NCBI RefSeq assembly: GCF_046736345.1
Contig: NZ_CP157210.1
Span: 1,364,001 to 1,428,000, forward strand
Reading direction: 5' to 3'
DNA length: 64,000 bases
From: Hyphococcus formosus
GTDB lineage: Bacteria; Pseudomonadota; Alphaproteobacteria; Caulobacterales; Parvularculaceae
Shown: piece by piece, positions 53,735 through 62,635 of the stretch
Numbering within the stretch: position 1 is the stretch's first letter
Layout of the letters: every line of letters starts with the position of its first letter
Translations under genes and position numbers: made by a program
The notes under the pieces: model-generated
What the model was told of the DNA's origin: nothing
The model's input: the letters and a program-made list of their open reading frames with translations, nothing else
The model's database searches: none

Positions 53735-56700
53735 ATGACAATTCGCGAATGGCCTAGAGCACTCATCAACCGGCGAGACATGCTCGGCGCGGGCAGCCTC
53801 GCCGCCGGCATCGCGGGCCTTTCGGCCTGCGCACCCGCTTCTCAAAACAAAATCAGCAAGAGCGCGCTCTCCGCGACGACAGTCACTGAAGTGACGAATA
53901 TCTCAGTCGCACCATCACCCGACGGGAAATGGCTCGCCTTCGATCTGTTGGGCTTGTTATGGATCATGCCCGCATCTGGTGGTGATGCGAGATGCATATC
54001 CGATGCGTATGCCGATCTTGCCTATCCATGTTGGTCGCCCGATGGAAGCCGCATCGCTTTCCAATCCTATCGATCTGGCAATTTTCACATTTGGTCAGTG
54101 AATGCCGATGGGAAAGATCTGCAGCAACATACGAGCGGACTTTTTGACCACCGCGAGCCAATATATACACCCGACGGAAAAGCATTGCTCTTTTCGTCAG
54201 ATCGTACTGGCCGTTACGCGATTCACAAACTTGAATTCCGTACAGGCATCATCAGCCAATTGACCCACGGTGAAAGTCAAGATAGTGAACCCTGCATTGC
54301 CCCGGACGGCAAAACCATTGCCTATGTAGCAGACGCTCTGCGCTTGATGCTATTGGATAAAGCCGGCGAAACCACATCAATAGCATCCGTTAAAAAGCCC
54401 GCAAATTGGACGCGGCCTGCGGGACTATTTGCGCCGACCTTCAGCCCGGATGGGCAGTTATCCTATGTCACGATTGTAGATGACGAAGCAAAGCTGCACG
54501 TGGGAAGCAAAGTGACCGTCGCGAAGGAAGACATATATCCCTTCCGCACCGGCTGGCTGGGCGAAGGCGGCTTTTATTACGCATCAAATGGAAAAATTAG
54601 GGTTCGGTCAGCATCCGGCAAGACGCGCGTCGTAGAGATGACGGCTAGCGTGCCCGTTTCGCGACCATCCTATCTGCGTAAAAACAATAAGCCGACGGAT
54701 GATAGTCCGGTTCCGGTTAGAGGTATAACTTCGCCTACCCTTTCGCCCAACGGAAAACAGATAGCATTTGGTGCGCTGAATGACCTCTATCTTTTGACCA
54801 TCGGCACACCGCAGCCAAAAAAGATCACGACGGGAACCTATGCTAAGCAGCACCCTGCCTGGTCCCCGGATGGAAAGTCCCTTGTCTACTCTTCCGATCG
54901 CGCCGGAACGATGGACCTATGGCTGCATGATTTAGAAACCGGTAACGAACGCCAATTGACTGAATTAGATGATGAAGCCGCTGTATTTCCCTGCTGGCAC
55001 CCCGATGGATCAAAAATCGCTTTTCTGAATCATGCAGGCGCTTTGCATCTTCTTGATCTTGGCACAAATGAAATAACGCAATTATTTAACGCATTGTGGC
55101 TACCTGGCCGACCGAGCTTTAGCCCTGACGGATCGAAGATCGCCCTCGCCGCGTTCAAACCCTACTCCCGACGGTTTCGTGAGGGCCTATCGGAAATTCT
55201 CGTTATCGATGTTACCACGGGCGAAGGCATCTACACGCCCATCGCAAAAGATAAATCCATTGCAACCCGCGGCGATGACGGACCGATTTGGTCACCGGAT
55301 GGTAATTATTTCGCCTATGTCTTTGCGAGCACGCTTTGGATACAGCCCATCGACAAGCATGGCGCATTTAATGGTGCTGCGCGGAAAATAAGCAGTGAAG
55401 TCACCGACGCCCCTAGCTGGAGCGGCGATTCAAATACACTTTTATATTTAAGCAACGGAAAGTTGCGGTTAGCTGAGATCGATAGCGACAATATATATAC
55501 CGCACCGCTCAACCTGACTTGGAGCGCAGCCAAAGCGCCCGATATAATGGTCATTCGCAATGCTCACATATGGGATGCTCTTGGTTCTGATTACCGCGAG
55601 GGCGATGTCGTAATACGCAATAATCGCATTGCCGGCATTGAGCCCGCCGGTAGTATTAGCAGTAACGTCTCGCATAATATTGACGCAAACGGTCAAGTCT
55701 TGATGCCGGGTCTTATCGACATGCACACCCATCGGCAGGTGCACGGTTCCGGCTATGGTGATCGTATCGGCCGCGCGCTTTTATCTATGGGCATAACCGC
55801 AACGCGATCACCTGGTGGTGCCGCCTATTACATGACGGAAGACAAAGAAAGCATCAACGCCGGACGGCGGATCGCACCACGCCATTTCGGAACTGGTGAA
55901 GCGCTTGACGGGAACCGCATCTATTACAATTTCATGCGCCCGGTGACAGAGCCCGGGCAGCTTGATCTCGAACTATCGAGAGCCACGGCGCTTGGTTATG
56001 ATATGGTAAAAACCTATGTGCGGATGGATAATCAGACACAGGAAAAAGTAATCAACGCGGCGCACGCAATGGGATTACCCGTCAGTTCGCATTATCATTA
56101 TCCGGCATTGCGCTTTGGAGCCGACGGTGTCGAACATATGGGCGCGACCAACCGTTTTGGTTTTTCCAGAACCACCACAAGGCTTGGCGCGGGCTATGAC
56201 GACGTCAACAAGGTCTTCGCGGCCGCACGAGGGGGCCGTACGCCCACGCTTTTTTCCGCAAATGCGCTCTTACCGGAATATCAGGATCTCGTTTCCGACG
56301 TCCGTATTCGTACCCTCTTGCCGCCGTGGGATCTCGCGCGTTTTGATGCGCTCGCGGAAATGATTAAAAACGAAGATAGAGAACCACTATTAGCGTCACT
56401 GGAAAACAAAATCGAACAAATCAAATCCATGATGGCTAATGGTTGGCGGGTCCATACAGGGACCGATGCACCTATTGATACAATCGGCGTGAGTTATCAT
56501 CTCAATTTGCGCGCGATGACCCGCTATGGAATTTCAGCCTATGAAACGCTATTAACCGCCACCCGCAACGCAGGTGAATATTTGAATGAGCCGATCGGCA
56601 CCATCGCGCCGGGTCAGATTGCGGATTTGATACTGGTAGATGGTGATCCGCTTACGGATATTGCCGATCTAATTAATGTTAAAACCGTTATCTGTGGCGG

Positions 56701-56761
56701 TATTGCCCACGACGTCTCTACAATTGCCGCACCTTTTGCGACCACAGAAAACCAGAATTGA
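53735..56761 (+). CDS. Tat-exported lipoprotein: TolB-like propeller / amidohydrolase fusion (module 2 copy)
   Basis: A 1,008-residue protein with a twin-arginine lipoprotein signal (NRRDMLGAGSLAAGIAG then LSAC). PD40/TolB blades carry repeated SPDG motifs (WSPDGSRIAF, WSPDGKSLVYSSDR, FSPDGSKIAL). The C-terminal amidohydrolase has MPGLIDMHTHRQVHG (HxH near residue 663), SSHYHYPAL and HTGTDAPIDT, so the full metal set including Asp is present. It is a paralogue of 11258-14506, which uses Ser-His in the last position. The Tat route, unlike the Sec signal of the paralogue, suggests folding or metal loading before export. The amide substrate is unknown. Confidence 0.88.
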   Translation: MTIREWPRALINRRDMLGAGSLAAGIAGLSACAPASQNKISKSALSATTVTEVTNISVAPSPDGKWLAFDLLGLLWIMPASGGDARCISDAYADLAYPCWSPDGSRIAFQSYRSGNFHIWSVNADGKDLQQHTSGLFDHREPIYTPDGKALLFSSDRTGRYAIHKLEFRTGIISQLTHGESQDSEPCIAPDGKTIAYVADALRLMLLDKAGETTSIASVKKPANWTRPAGLFAPTFSPDGQLSYVTIVDDEAKLHVGSKVTVAKEDIYPFRTGWLGEGGFYYASNGKIRVRSASGKTRVVEMTASVPVSRPSYLRKNNKPTDDSPVPVRGITSPTLSPNGKQIAFGALNDLYLLTIGTPQPKKITTGTYAKQHPAWSPDGKSLVYSSDRAGTMDLWLHDLETGNERQLTELDDEAAVFPCWHPDGSKIAFLNHAGALHLLDLGTNEITQLFNALWLPGRPSFSPDGSKIALAAFKPYSRRFREGLSEILVIDVTTGEGIYTPIAKDKSIATRGDDGPIWSPDGNYFAYVFASTLWIQPIDKHGAFNGAARKISSEVTDAPSWSGDSNTLLYLSNGKLRLAEIDSDNIYTAPLNLTWSAAKAPDIMVIRNAHIWDALGSDYREGDVVIRNNRIAGIEPAGSISSNVSHNIDANGQVLMPGLIDMHTHRQVHGSGYGDRIGRALLSMGITATRSPGGAAYYMTEDKESINAGRRIAPRHFGTGEALDGNRIYYNFMRPVTEPGQLDLELSRATALGYDMVKTYVRMDNQTQEKVINAAHAMGLPVSSHYHYPALRFGADGVEHMGATNRFGFSRTTTRLGAGYDDVNKVFAAARGGRTPTLFSANALLPEYQDLVSDVRIRTLLPPWDLARFDALAEMIKNEDREPLLASLENKIEQIKSMMANGWRVHTGTDAPIDTIGVSYHLNLRAMTRYGISAYETLLTATRNAGEYLNEPIGTIAPGQIADLILVDGDPLTDIADLINVKTVICGGIAHDVSTIAAPFATTENQN

Positions 56762-56822
56762 TTTTCGATAGAGAGGGTCTCTGCGACCCAAAAAAACGCC
56801 GAACGGAGACTGAATAGGCAGA

Positions 56823-57494
56823 TCAGGTTTCCGCCCACATTCTCCAAAGATCGCTGGTATTTCGAGTTAAAGTGTCAAATGCCTCGGTTTTACCCGTTTC
56901 CGCAAACATGGTGGCGCGCAGATTTTCAAGTTCGAACAAGACTCTGCGTTTATCGGCTTCGCGAACAAGGCTTTGAATCCACCCCACCGCAACATCACGA
57001 CGGCCTGATGTAACTTCAGTGACCTGATGCAATGAATTTGCGGGATATAGAATTGCCGCGCCGGCCGGCAATTTAAACGAACGCGTTCCCGCAGGTTCAT
57101 CTATTTCAAGTTCGCCACCCTCATAGGAATCCGGATCAGAAAGAAAAAGCGTAAACGCAAGATCGATGCGCGTTTGGGGTGCCTCGCCCATGAGCGCATT
57201 ATCGACATGGGGCCCGTAGCGCATTCCGGTGGTATAGCGGCTAAACAAAATGGGCGGCATTACGCGCGGCATAGCCGCCATCGAAAAATATCTGTTCGCC
57301 GACAGGGCCCCGACGACCATGGCCTGCATTTCTGCATAGTCGTCTGAGGCACCATCAACTTGTTTGTTTTCTTTTACACCCGCGGCGGCCCATCCAGCGG
57401 TTGCGCTACCGTCGATGAACTGTTGTTTGTCAAATTGCGCCGATAATTTAGAGAGTTGATCAGCGGTCAATATATCCGGGATGCAAATAAGCAA
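56823..57494 (-). CDS. PKHD-type Fe(II)/2-oxoglutarate dioxygenase (PiuC/YbiX family)
   Basis: A 223-residue enzyme. The iron ligands H96-x-D98 (GPHVDN) and H156 (NSLHQVTEV) and the 2-oxoglutarate-binding R166 (SGRRD) are present, as are SRYTTGMRYGPH and the FLSDPDSYEGGEL core. It starts at a TTG, supported by AAGGA seven bases upstream and by the family opening MLI-x-IP. PiuC-type genes commonly pair with siderophore receptors; here one lies 1.8 kb away at 59309-61393. It follows an exported protein gene after 14 bp and is probably co-transcribed with it. The substrate is unknown in this family. Confidence 0.88.
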   Translation of the reverse strand: MLICIPDILTADQLSKLSAQFDKQQFIDGSATAGWAAAGVKENKQVDGASDDYAEMQAMVVGALSANRYFSMAAMPRVMPPILFSRYTTGMRYGPHVDNALMGEAPQTRIDLAFTLFLSDPDSYEGGELEIDEPAGTRSFKLPAGAAILYPANSLHQVTEVTSGRRDVAVGWIQSLVREADKRRVLFELENLRATMFAETGKTEAFDTLTRNTSDLWRMWAET

Positions 57495-57508
57495 AACTAA
57501 ATCCTTTA

Positions 57509-58132
57509 TTACATATCCGGTGCAGCACCCTTCTTTAAGCTATGCGCCTTCCCGGAAACCGTGCCGTCGTCTTTAACAAACGCGACGCTATCCATAACGA
57601 AAAAGACTGTAACGCAATCTTCGATTTGTGTCTTACCGGCCCATGCAATATCCACGCAGAGCTTATTGTCTTTTGCTTCCCACGTGCCGGTCACAGGCTC
57701 CTTTACCTGTGCGCTACAAACGCCTTCATATAGCAAATAGCCGTCATTCGGAATTTCAGTAGTCGGGCATTTGCTCAATTCAACTTGATCATAGCGGATG
57801 TTGTATCCACCAACTTTTCCATCATCGCTATATTGGTGCGCATAATGATAAGGAATCACCAGCGAGTTCCCTGTTACAGCTTGATCGATTTGCTCTGTGG
57901 TTAACGCAGGAAACGATAAGGTGGGCCATACTTTGTGGACACCAATACCATTCTCACCGCCTTCACCGGCCAACATCAGCGACAACGCTTTGCCGAAACC
58001 AGTCGGATAAACAAATTCCGCAGGATCCGCCGGTTCTTGTGGCGCACCTGCCGCTACTGCCTGCGTAGCCATTGCTGTCGCCGCTACTGTCCCAGCTGCC
58101 GCAGACCAAAGTTTGATCGTAAATTTTTGCAT
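57509..58132 (-). CDS. Exported protein of unknown family, co-operonic with the dioxygenase
   Basis: A 207-residue protein with a signal ending QAVAAG. The mature part has an Ala/Pro-rich start, a central segment LVIPYHYAHQYSDDGKVGGY and, later, TGTWEAKDNKLCVDIAW and TQIEDCVTVFFV. The last pair resembles the Trp/Cys/Cys pattern of small periplasmic DUF995-like domains, but I cannot assign a family. Four cysteines may form two disulphides. GAGG precedes the ATG. An exact TTACCC direct repeat lies upstream, so it belongs to the same candidate regulon as the porin and receptor. Confidence 0.72.
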   Translation of the reverse strand: MQKFTIKLWSAAAGTVAATAMATQAVAAGAPQEPADPAEFVYPTGFGKALSLMLAGEGGENGIGVHKVWPTLSFPALTTEQIDQAVTGNSLVIPYHYAHQYSDDGKVGGYNIRYDQVELSKCPTTEIPNDGYLLYEGVCSAQVKEPVTGTWEAKDNKLCVDIAWAGKTQIEDCVTVFFVMDSVAFVKDDGTVSGKAHSLKKGAAPDM

Positions 58133-58257
58133 GTTTTAGAACCTCGTTTGGTTTTAGATACATCAACAACCGAACTGGTCCGCGCCAACGCACAGACTAG
58201 AACAATCTTCATCCGCCAAACACACCATAGCCTACTGTCGAGGTCAGCTAATTCCTC

Positions 58258-58283
58258 GGGTAAGTCATTTTGATTAAGGGTAA
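58258..58283 (-). promoter_or_regulatory. TTACCC-N14-TTACCC direct-repeat operator (site C, exported protein/dioxygenase operon)
   Basis: On the plus strand GGGTAA at 58258-58263 and 58278-58283, that is, TTACCC twice on the minus strand, facing the gene that starts at 58132 (125 bp away). A TTAGCT-N16-TATGGT promoter-like pair follows it on the minus strand. Confidence 0.7.
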
Positions 58284-58429
58284 CGCGTTCCAGAGCGGCA
58301 GGATTGCACTGGCAACCGCCAGACGGAACGCCAGATAAACAATTGAAATACTGATGAAATCAGCGCCATTTAAAGTAAGAGATTATCAATTGGGGCGAGC
58401 CGACGATGCGCGGCATAACCTTCATCGCA

Positions 58430-58456
58430 TTACCCAAATGTGCGGGCATCTAACCC
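58430..58456 (+). promoter_or_regulatory. Degenerate TTACCC-N15-TAACCC repeat (site E)
   Basis: TTACCC at 58430-58435 and TAACCC at 58451-58456: one mismatch and one extra spacer base compared with the four exact sites. It ends 64 bp before the ATG at 58521, similar to the 62 bp at site A. The surrounding 58133-58520 region is the divergent promoter and holds no gene. Confidence 0.4.
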
Positions 58457-58520
58457 AACCATTTTATTGCCGCCATACGCCCTAAATTCCACAATGAGCT
58501 TTATAAAAAGGATTGGTGCC

Positions 58521-58994
58521 ATGCTTCAAAAAACATTCTGCTCGGTTATCGCACTCGCAATTTTCAGCGTGTCGGACGCTCAAGCTGAAACAGCTCAAAC
58601 GAGCAACACCGAGGTTGAAATGACAACACCGGTCTTTGAAATGTTTCGCTTGGCACCTGGCCAAACCGAGGCGTTTATTCGCAGCATGGCAGAATGGGAC
58701 AAAGTAAGTATTGCCGGAGGCCAACCCCCGACACAGCTATTTCTACATGCTGGGGGTGAAGGCTGGGATGTTCTTCTCTATAAACCCGCCCGCCCGAAAC
58801 CTACGCCGGCCCAAGAAGCGGCAATGGCGAAAAAGGTCGAAGAGCTTGGTCTTCCCACTGGTGCGCTTTACTTTGTGACGGTCCGCGAAAAAATGGCCGA
58901 CCACGTCCATTTTGAAGCGTCAGGACCAACGACTGCTGCTCAGTGGGTTGCGGAACTTGATCGCTTACGCGCAGACAAACCCCGTAAAAAGTAA
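58521..58994 (+). CDS. Exported 157-residue protein, paralogue of 22639-23112
   Basis: The ATG at 58521 has AAGGA eight bases upstream; frames opening at 58440 (GTG) or 58494 are less likely. The signal ends AQAE and the product is 157 residues, exactly the length of its paralogue. The conserved core has FEMFRLAPGQTEAFIRSM, QPPTQLFLHAGGEGWDVLLY and GALYFVTVREKMADHVHFEA. The Lys-rich tail (RADKPRKK) is unique to this copy. Fold and role are unknown; it may be an AbM-like (dimeric alpha/beta-barrel) periplasmic protein. It sits between the dioxygenase operon and the siderophore-type receptor. Confidence 0.78.
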   Translation: MLQKTFCSVIALAIFSVSDAQAETAQTSNTEVEMTTPVFEMFRLAPGQTEAFIRSMAEWDKVSIAGGQPPTQLFLHAGGEGWDVLLYKPARPKPTPAQEAAMAKKVEELGLPTGALYFVTVREKMADHVHFEASGPTTAAQWVAELDRLRADKPRKK

Positions 58995-59308
58995 TTCCAA
59001 CTCTCTTCGCCGAAAAAATATTGCGGAATGAGCACAAGGCTCAATTTGCCGCCTGGCGATAGACATCATTACTTTAAGTCATTCAACGCCAAAATAGAGA
59101 GCGATGCGCATTGTTGTTCGCTTCGCTTACTTTCGATTGAATTATAGACGATACGAAGTGATTTGACCGATGGGATGTTGATCCGGTGTTCTTACGGGCG
59201 TGTTAAAAGCGCGAAAAATTAAATAATAAACACACTATTCGGATCACATGATTGGCATACAAATAAAAAGGCAGGCCCAGATTGGGCCTGCCTGATCAAC
59301 ATTATTTA
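58995..59308. other. 314-bp convergent gap
   Basis: It lies between the 157-residue protein gene and the TonB receptor gene, which converge. Apart from the receptor's terminator at the right edge I see no gene, repeat or regulatory signal. Confidence 0.5.
59258..59293 (-). terminator. Rho-independent terminator of the TonB receptor gene
   Basis: On the minus strand AGGCAGGCCCA pairs perfectly with TGGGCCTGCCT (arms 59283-59293 and 59269-59279, 3-base loop) and is followed by TTTTATTTGT. This is the clearest terminator in the window. Confidence 0.93.
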
Positions 59309-61393
59309 TTAGAACCGATACGACAATGTCGCATTGAATAATTGGTCGTCGCCAAATTGACATGAGCCAAAATGACTGCACGACGAATAATAGAATTTAT
59401 CGAGTAAATTCACGGCATTAACTCGTAGTTCCCAGTCCTGATATTCGGCCGAGACGACCGCATCAACAAGCGTATAACTAGGCACTTCAATATAAAGCGG
59501 TGATGCAGTATCGCCACTTGTCCGCTTACTCACATAACGAACACCAGCACCAAACCGGAATCTAAGATCGTCTCCGGCCTCGATGGTTTTGGTGGCAAAG
59601 AAGCTAGCGGTGTTTTTAGGCAGCGTATCGCGCTGTCTGTCCTCACCGGATACGAGCGTCGAGTTGTTCGCAAAACTCGCGGTGAGCGTAATATCACCCG
59701 GTACGCGGTGATCTGCCTGGACCTCAAAACCCTCTGACTTGATTGTACCCGTCTGGATACTTGTCAGCGGATTCGATGGGTCCGGACGAAGGGCATTTTT
59801 TTCTTTGATGTAATAATAGCCAACGCGTACCAATGTGGTTCCCAATGGCTGCCATTTGATGCCGCCCTCATATTGCTCGCCTTTAAGCGGAACATAGGAG
59901 TTCCCGAACTGGTTCAGACCGGAAACTGGCTCGAATGACTGTGAGTAACTGCCATATGGCGAAATCGTATCGGTCACATCAACCGTCAAACCAGCGCGGA
60001 AGGTTGTCGCCTTGGCCTCCTGATCAGCTGAAAACGTATCCGTCTGATCGACATTGTCATGCCGGACCCCAACCACTAGCGATGCGCGATCCGCGATCCG
60101 CATCTGATTTTGCGCGTAGAAACCATAAGATTTCTGAATTTGCGTCGCTTCAGGCCCAAAGGCCGCCGCAGGCGCTGATCCGTAAACCGGATTATAGATA
60201 TCAAGCGTTCCCCCGCCGAAGAAGGCGAAAGCCTGAGAGGTTATTTGTTCGAAACGGGCAAAATCAGCGCCGACTAGCACTTGGTGCTCGATAAAGCCGG
60301 TGTCAAAATTAATCACCGCGTGGTTTGCAGTGTTAAACACTTTATAGTCAGCATTAATCGCAAACAAATGCCGCGCAACCGTCGTGTTGCCTGCATCAAT
60401 GAATGGATCTAGCGGATTGCTGAAATAATCACCGTAAATTTCGCCATATTCCGTATGCGCATCTTGGTAGCGAGATGAACTATGGAAACTCAGCATGTCC
60501 GAAAATTCGTGATTGATAATCAATGTAGCCTGAAGGTCGCGTTTAGGCCCTTTATTGAATTCCGGCTCGCCAATTTGCGTGCGACGGCTGACCTTTTGAA
60601 AGCCGAGATCATCAGCCAGATATGTCGCTGCTGAAGGCGCATATTGTACTGGCCCTGTGTAATCCCGCTGGAACAAACCAATAAGCGTCACGTCTGTCGC
60701 GGCGCTTGGCTGCCATGTAAACGAAGGCTGGATAACCACACGGTCATCTGGCGTACCGCGCTGAACCATGTTTGCGTCCCGAACCACGCCAACAATACGC
60801 GCTGCCACGGTATCACTTAACGGGCCAGTCACATCCAATACCGCTTCTTTGCGGTCATAGGTGCCGTAGCTGATTGATGCTGAGCCGCCAAATTCAAATT
60901 GTGGACGCTTGCTCTGCATATTCACAAGGCCGCCCGAACTACCTGCCCCATAAAGCACAGCAGATGGGCCAAACAATACCTCAATGCGCTCAAGCGTATT
61001 TGGGTCTGCGCGCGGCGTATAAACGAACCCGAAGTTTCGTTTCAGTCCATCAAGATAAGTGGCGGAGAAAAAACCACGCGTATAGTTGAAATCACCCCGC
61101 GTATCATCACCACCACTCGTCACACCTGCGGTGTAGCGCAGCGCCTCACGGATGTTGAGCGCGCCCTGCTCCTTGATCTGATCAAGCGAAATAACCGTTA
61201 TTGATTGCGGAATTTCGGTATTGGGTGTGTCCGTTTTGGTAGCGGTAACTGCGCGCGTACCCGTAACAACGATTTCGTCGTCTTCGCCACCTTGTTGCCC
61301 CCATGCAGGTGACGCAATGATCGCCATTGTCGCCGCCGACGCCATCAAAAGTCGCCCCGCGGACTTTGGCAGTCTGTCGTATTTTCGAGCCAT
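59309..61393 (-). CDS. TonB-dependent siderophore-type receptor (module 2)
   Basis: From the ATG at 61393 (GAGGGGGG six bases upstream) it has 694 residues; the longer frame from 61549 adds an unlikely N-terminus. The signal ends PAWGQ and a TonB-box-like DEIVVTGTR follows. The plug shows PQSITVISLDQIKEQGALNI and RIEVLFGPSAVLYGAGSSGG, the siderophore-receptor hallmark. The barrel ends FNATLSYRF. A C-terminal loop has Cys residues in SSCSHFGSCQFG, recalling the Cys pair in the receptor at 14766. An exact TTACCC repeat lies upstream and a strong terminator downstream. A PiuC-like dioxygenase nearby supports a ferric-siderophore role. Confidence 0.9.
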   Translation of the reverse strand: MARKYDRLPKSAGRLLMASAATMAIIASPAWGQQGGEDDEIVVTGTRAVTATKTDTPNTEIPQSITVISLDQIKEQGALNIREALRYTAGVTSGGDDTRGDFNYTRGFFSATYLDGLKRNFGFVYTPRADPNTLERIEVLFGPSAVLYGAGSSGGLVNMQSKRPQFEFGGSASISYGTYDRKEAVLDVTGPLSDTVAARIVGVVRDANMVQRGTPDDRVVIQPSFTWQPSAATDVTLIGLFQRDYTGPVQYAPSAATYLADDLGFQKVSRRTQIGEPEFNKGPKRDLQATLIINHEFSDMLSFHSSSRYQDAHTEYGEIYGDYFSNPLDPFIDAGNTTVARHLFAINADYKVFNTANHAVINFDTGFIEHQVLVGADFARFEQITSQAFAFFGGGTLDIYNPVYGSAPAAAFGPEATQIQKSYGFYAQNQMRIADRASLVVGVRHDNVDQTDTFSADQEAKATTFRAGLTVDVTDTISPYGSYSQSFEPVSGLNQFGNSYVPLKGEQYEGGIKWQPLGTTLVRVGYYYIKEKNALRPDPSNPLTSIQTGTIKSEGFEVQADHRVPGDITLTASFANNSTLVSGEDRQRDTLPKNTASFFATKTIEAGDDLRFRFGAGVRYVSKRTSGDTASPLYIEVPSYTLVDAVVSAEYQDWELRVNAVNLLDKFYYSSCSHFGSCQFGDDQLFNATLSYRF

Positions 61394-61470
61394 TTTCGGC
61401 CCCCCTCTTATAGTCATTGCTGATTTCACAATCCTATAAGCGCAACTTGTGCGAGTGATAGTTACCAAGG

Positions 61471-61496
61471 GGGGTAAGGACTGTGGTCTTTGGGTA
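61471..61496 (-). promoter_or_regulatory. TTACCC-N14-TTACCC direct-repeat operator (site D, TonB receptor)
   Basis: On the plus strand GGGTAA at 61471-61476 and 61491-61496, that is, TTACCC twice on the minus strand facing the receptor ATG (77 bp away). The rest of 61497-61779 shows no gene. Confidence 0.7.
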
Positions 61497-61779
61497 AGAA
61501 TGGGCCGCATTTTCATCGACCACGCGACGAAAACCGGAAAATTCTCCAAATTGGTGGTTAATGTCGTCTACTTACTCTTTAGTAGCAGGTTTAGAGAATT
61601 TAATGACCATGATAGCCGCTTTATACTACCGCCTGACCTCGACAGAAAACCGTTGGCTAGGGTTTCACCTCACCCGTCTACGTCCTACAAAGCGTCCTGA
61701 TTGGCGAGTTTCGCGGAAACATCGCTAGGCGATAATTTCAATTAGGCAAATAAATGATACGCTATTCTCTTTAGTGTTA

Positions 61780-62511
61780 TTAAACTTGTTTAGCACCCCC
61801 ATCAACACATAACTCCGTACCCGTAATAAATGACGCGTCATTACTTAGTAAAAATTTTGCAGCGGATGCTACTTCGCGAGGATGTGCCATGCGACCTAGA
61901 GGAATTGTTGAAATGATTGAGGCTTTCACTTCCTCCGGCACGGAGGCGAACATTGATGTCTCAGTCGGTCCGGGGCTAACGACATTTACCCGAATACCCT
62001 GAGGTGCCAATTCTGCTGCCCAACTCCGTGCGAATGATCTGAGCGACGCTTTCGTTGCCGCGTAAGCACTGTAATTCGGCACACCGGCTTGACCTGCAAT
62101 CGAACCGATCAAAACAACCGCCCCACCACGCTCCATCGCCGGCAATGACGCCTTTAATGCAAAGACGTGATTGCGCACATTTGTCGTAAAATGGTGATCA
62201 AAATGCTGAAGCGAAAAATCATCAAGCGCTAAGGGTTCTGAAACGCCCGCATTCAATATCAACGCATCAATTTTTCGGTGTTTCTTCTGAATATCCGAAA
62301 CGACGCTTTCCAAATCATCAATACGGCTAGGGTCTAAAACCACGCCATGCACATTCTTGCCGATATTACTCACGGCCATGTCGACATCATCTTTGTTACG
62401 ACTGGTAATAAAAACGATTGCGCCATCTCCAACCAACCGCGCCGCAATAGCAAGGCCAATCCCCTTTGCTCCACCTAAAACGAGGCATATCTTGCCGTTC
62501 ATATCACTCAT
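61780..62511 (-). CDS. Short-chain dehydrogenase/reductase
   Basis: A 243-residue classical SDR. The cofactor motif GGAKGIG is near residue 15, NAG (LILNAGVS) near 86, and the catalytic Ser-Tyr-Lys are in LIGSIAGQAG and YSAYAATK; VSPGPTET and the C-terminal SFITGTELCVDGG are family hallmarks. The Arg in ITSRNKDD at the end of strand 2 suggests NADP(H). ATG at 62511 has AAGGA upstream; an ATG at 62532 is also in frame. The substrate is unknown. It follows the transporter gene on the same strand after about 120 bp. Confidence 0.9.
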   Translation of the reverse strand: MSDMNGKICLVLGGAKGIGLAIAARLVGDGAIVFITSRNKDDVDMAVSNIGKNVHGVVLDPSRIDDLESVVSDIQKKHRKIDALILNAGVSEPLALDDFSLQHFDHHFTTNVRNHVFALKASLPAMERGGAVVLIGSIAGQAGVPNYSAYAATKASLRSFARSWAAELAPQGIRVNVVSPGPTETSMFASVPEEVKASIISTIPLGRMAHPREVASAAKFLLSNDASFITGTELCVDGGAKQV

Positions 62512-62635
62512 ATTATGGTTATCCTTGGCCATTGCGCATTACGACTGCACTCATCAGGAAGGCCAGCGCAACTGTTTTAAGGCGTTAATCAAATACCGAT
62601 TGTTTCACCCGAAAGCCCGAAAGACTCTCGACTTT

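Noticed and set aside
61394..61549. 52-residue N-terminal extension of the module 2 receptor
   Set aside because: A strong ribosome site and signal peptide begin at 61393, and the extension overlaps the TTACCC operator.
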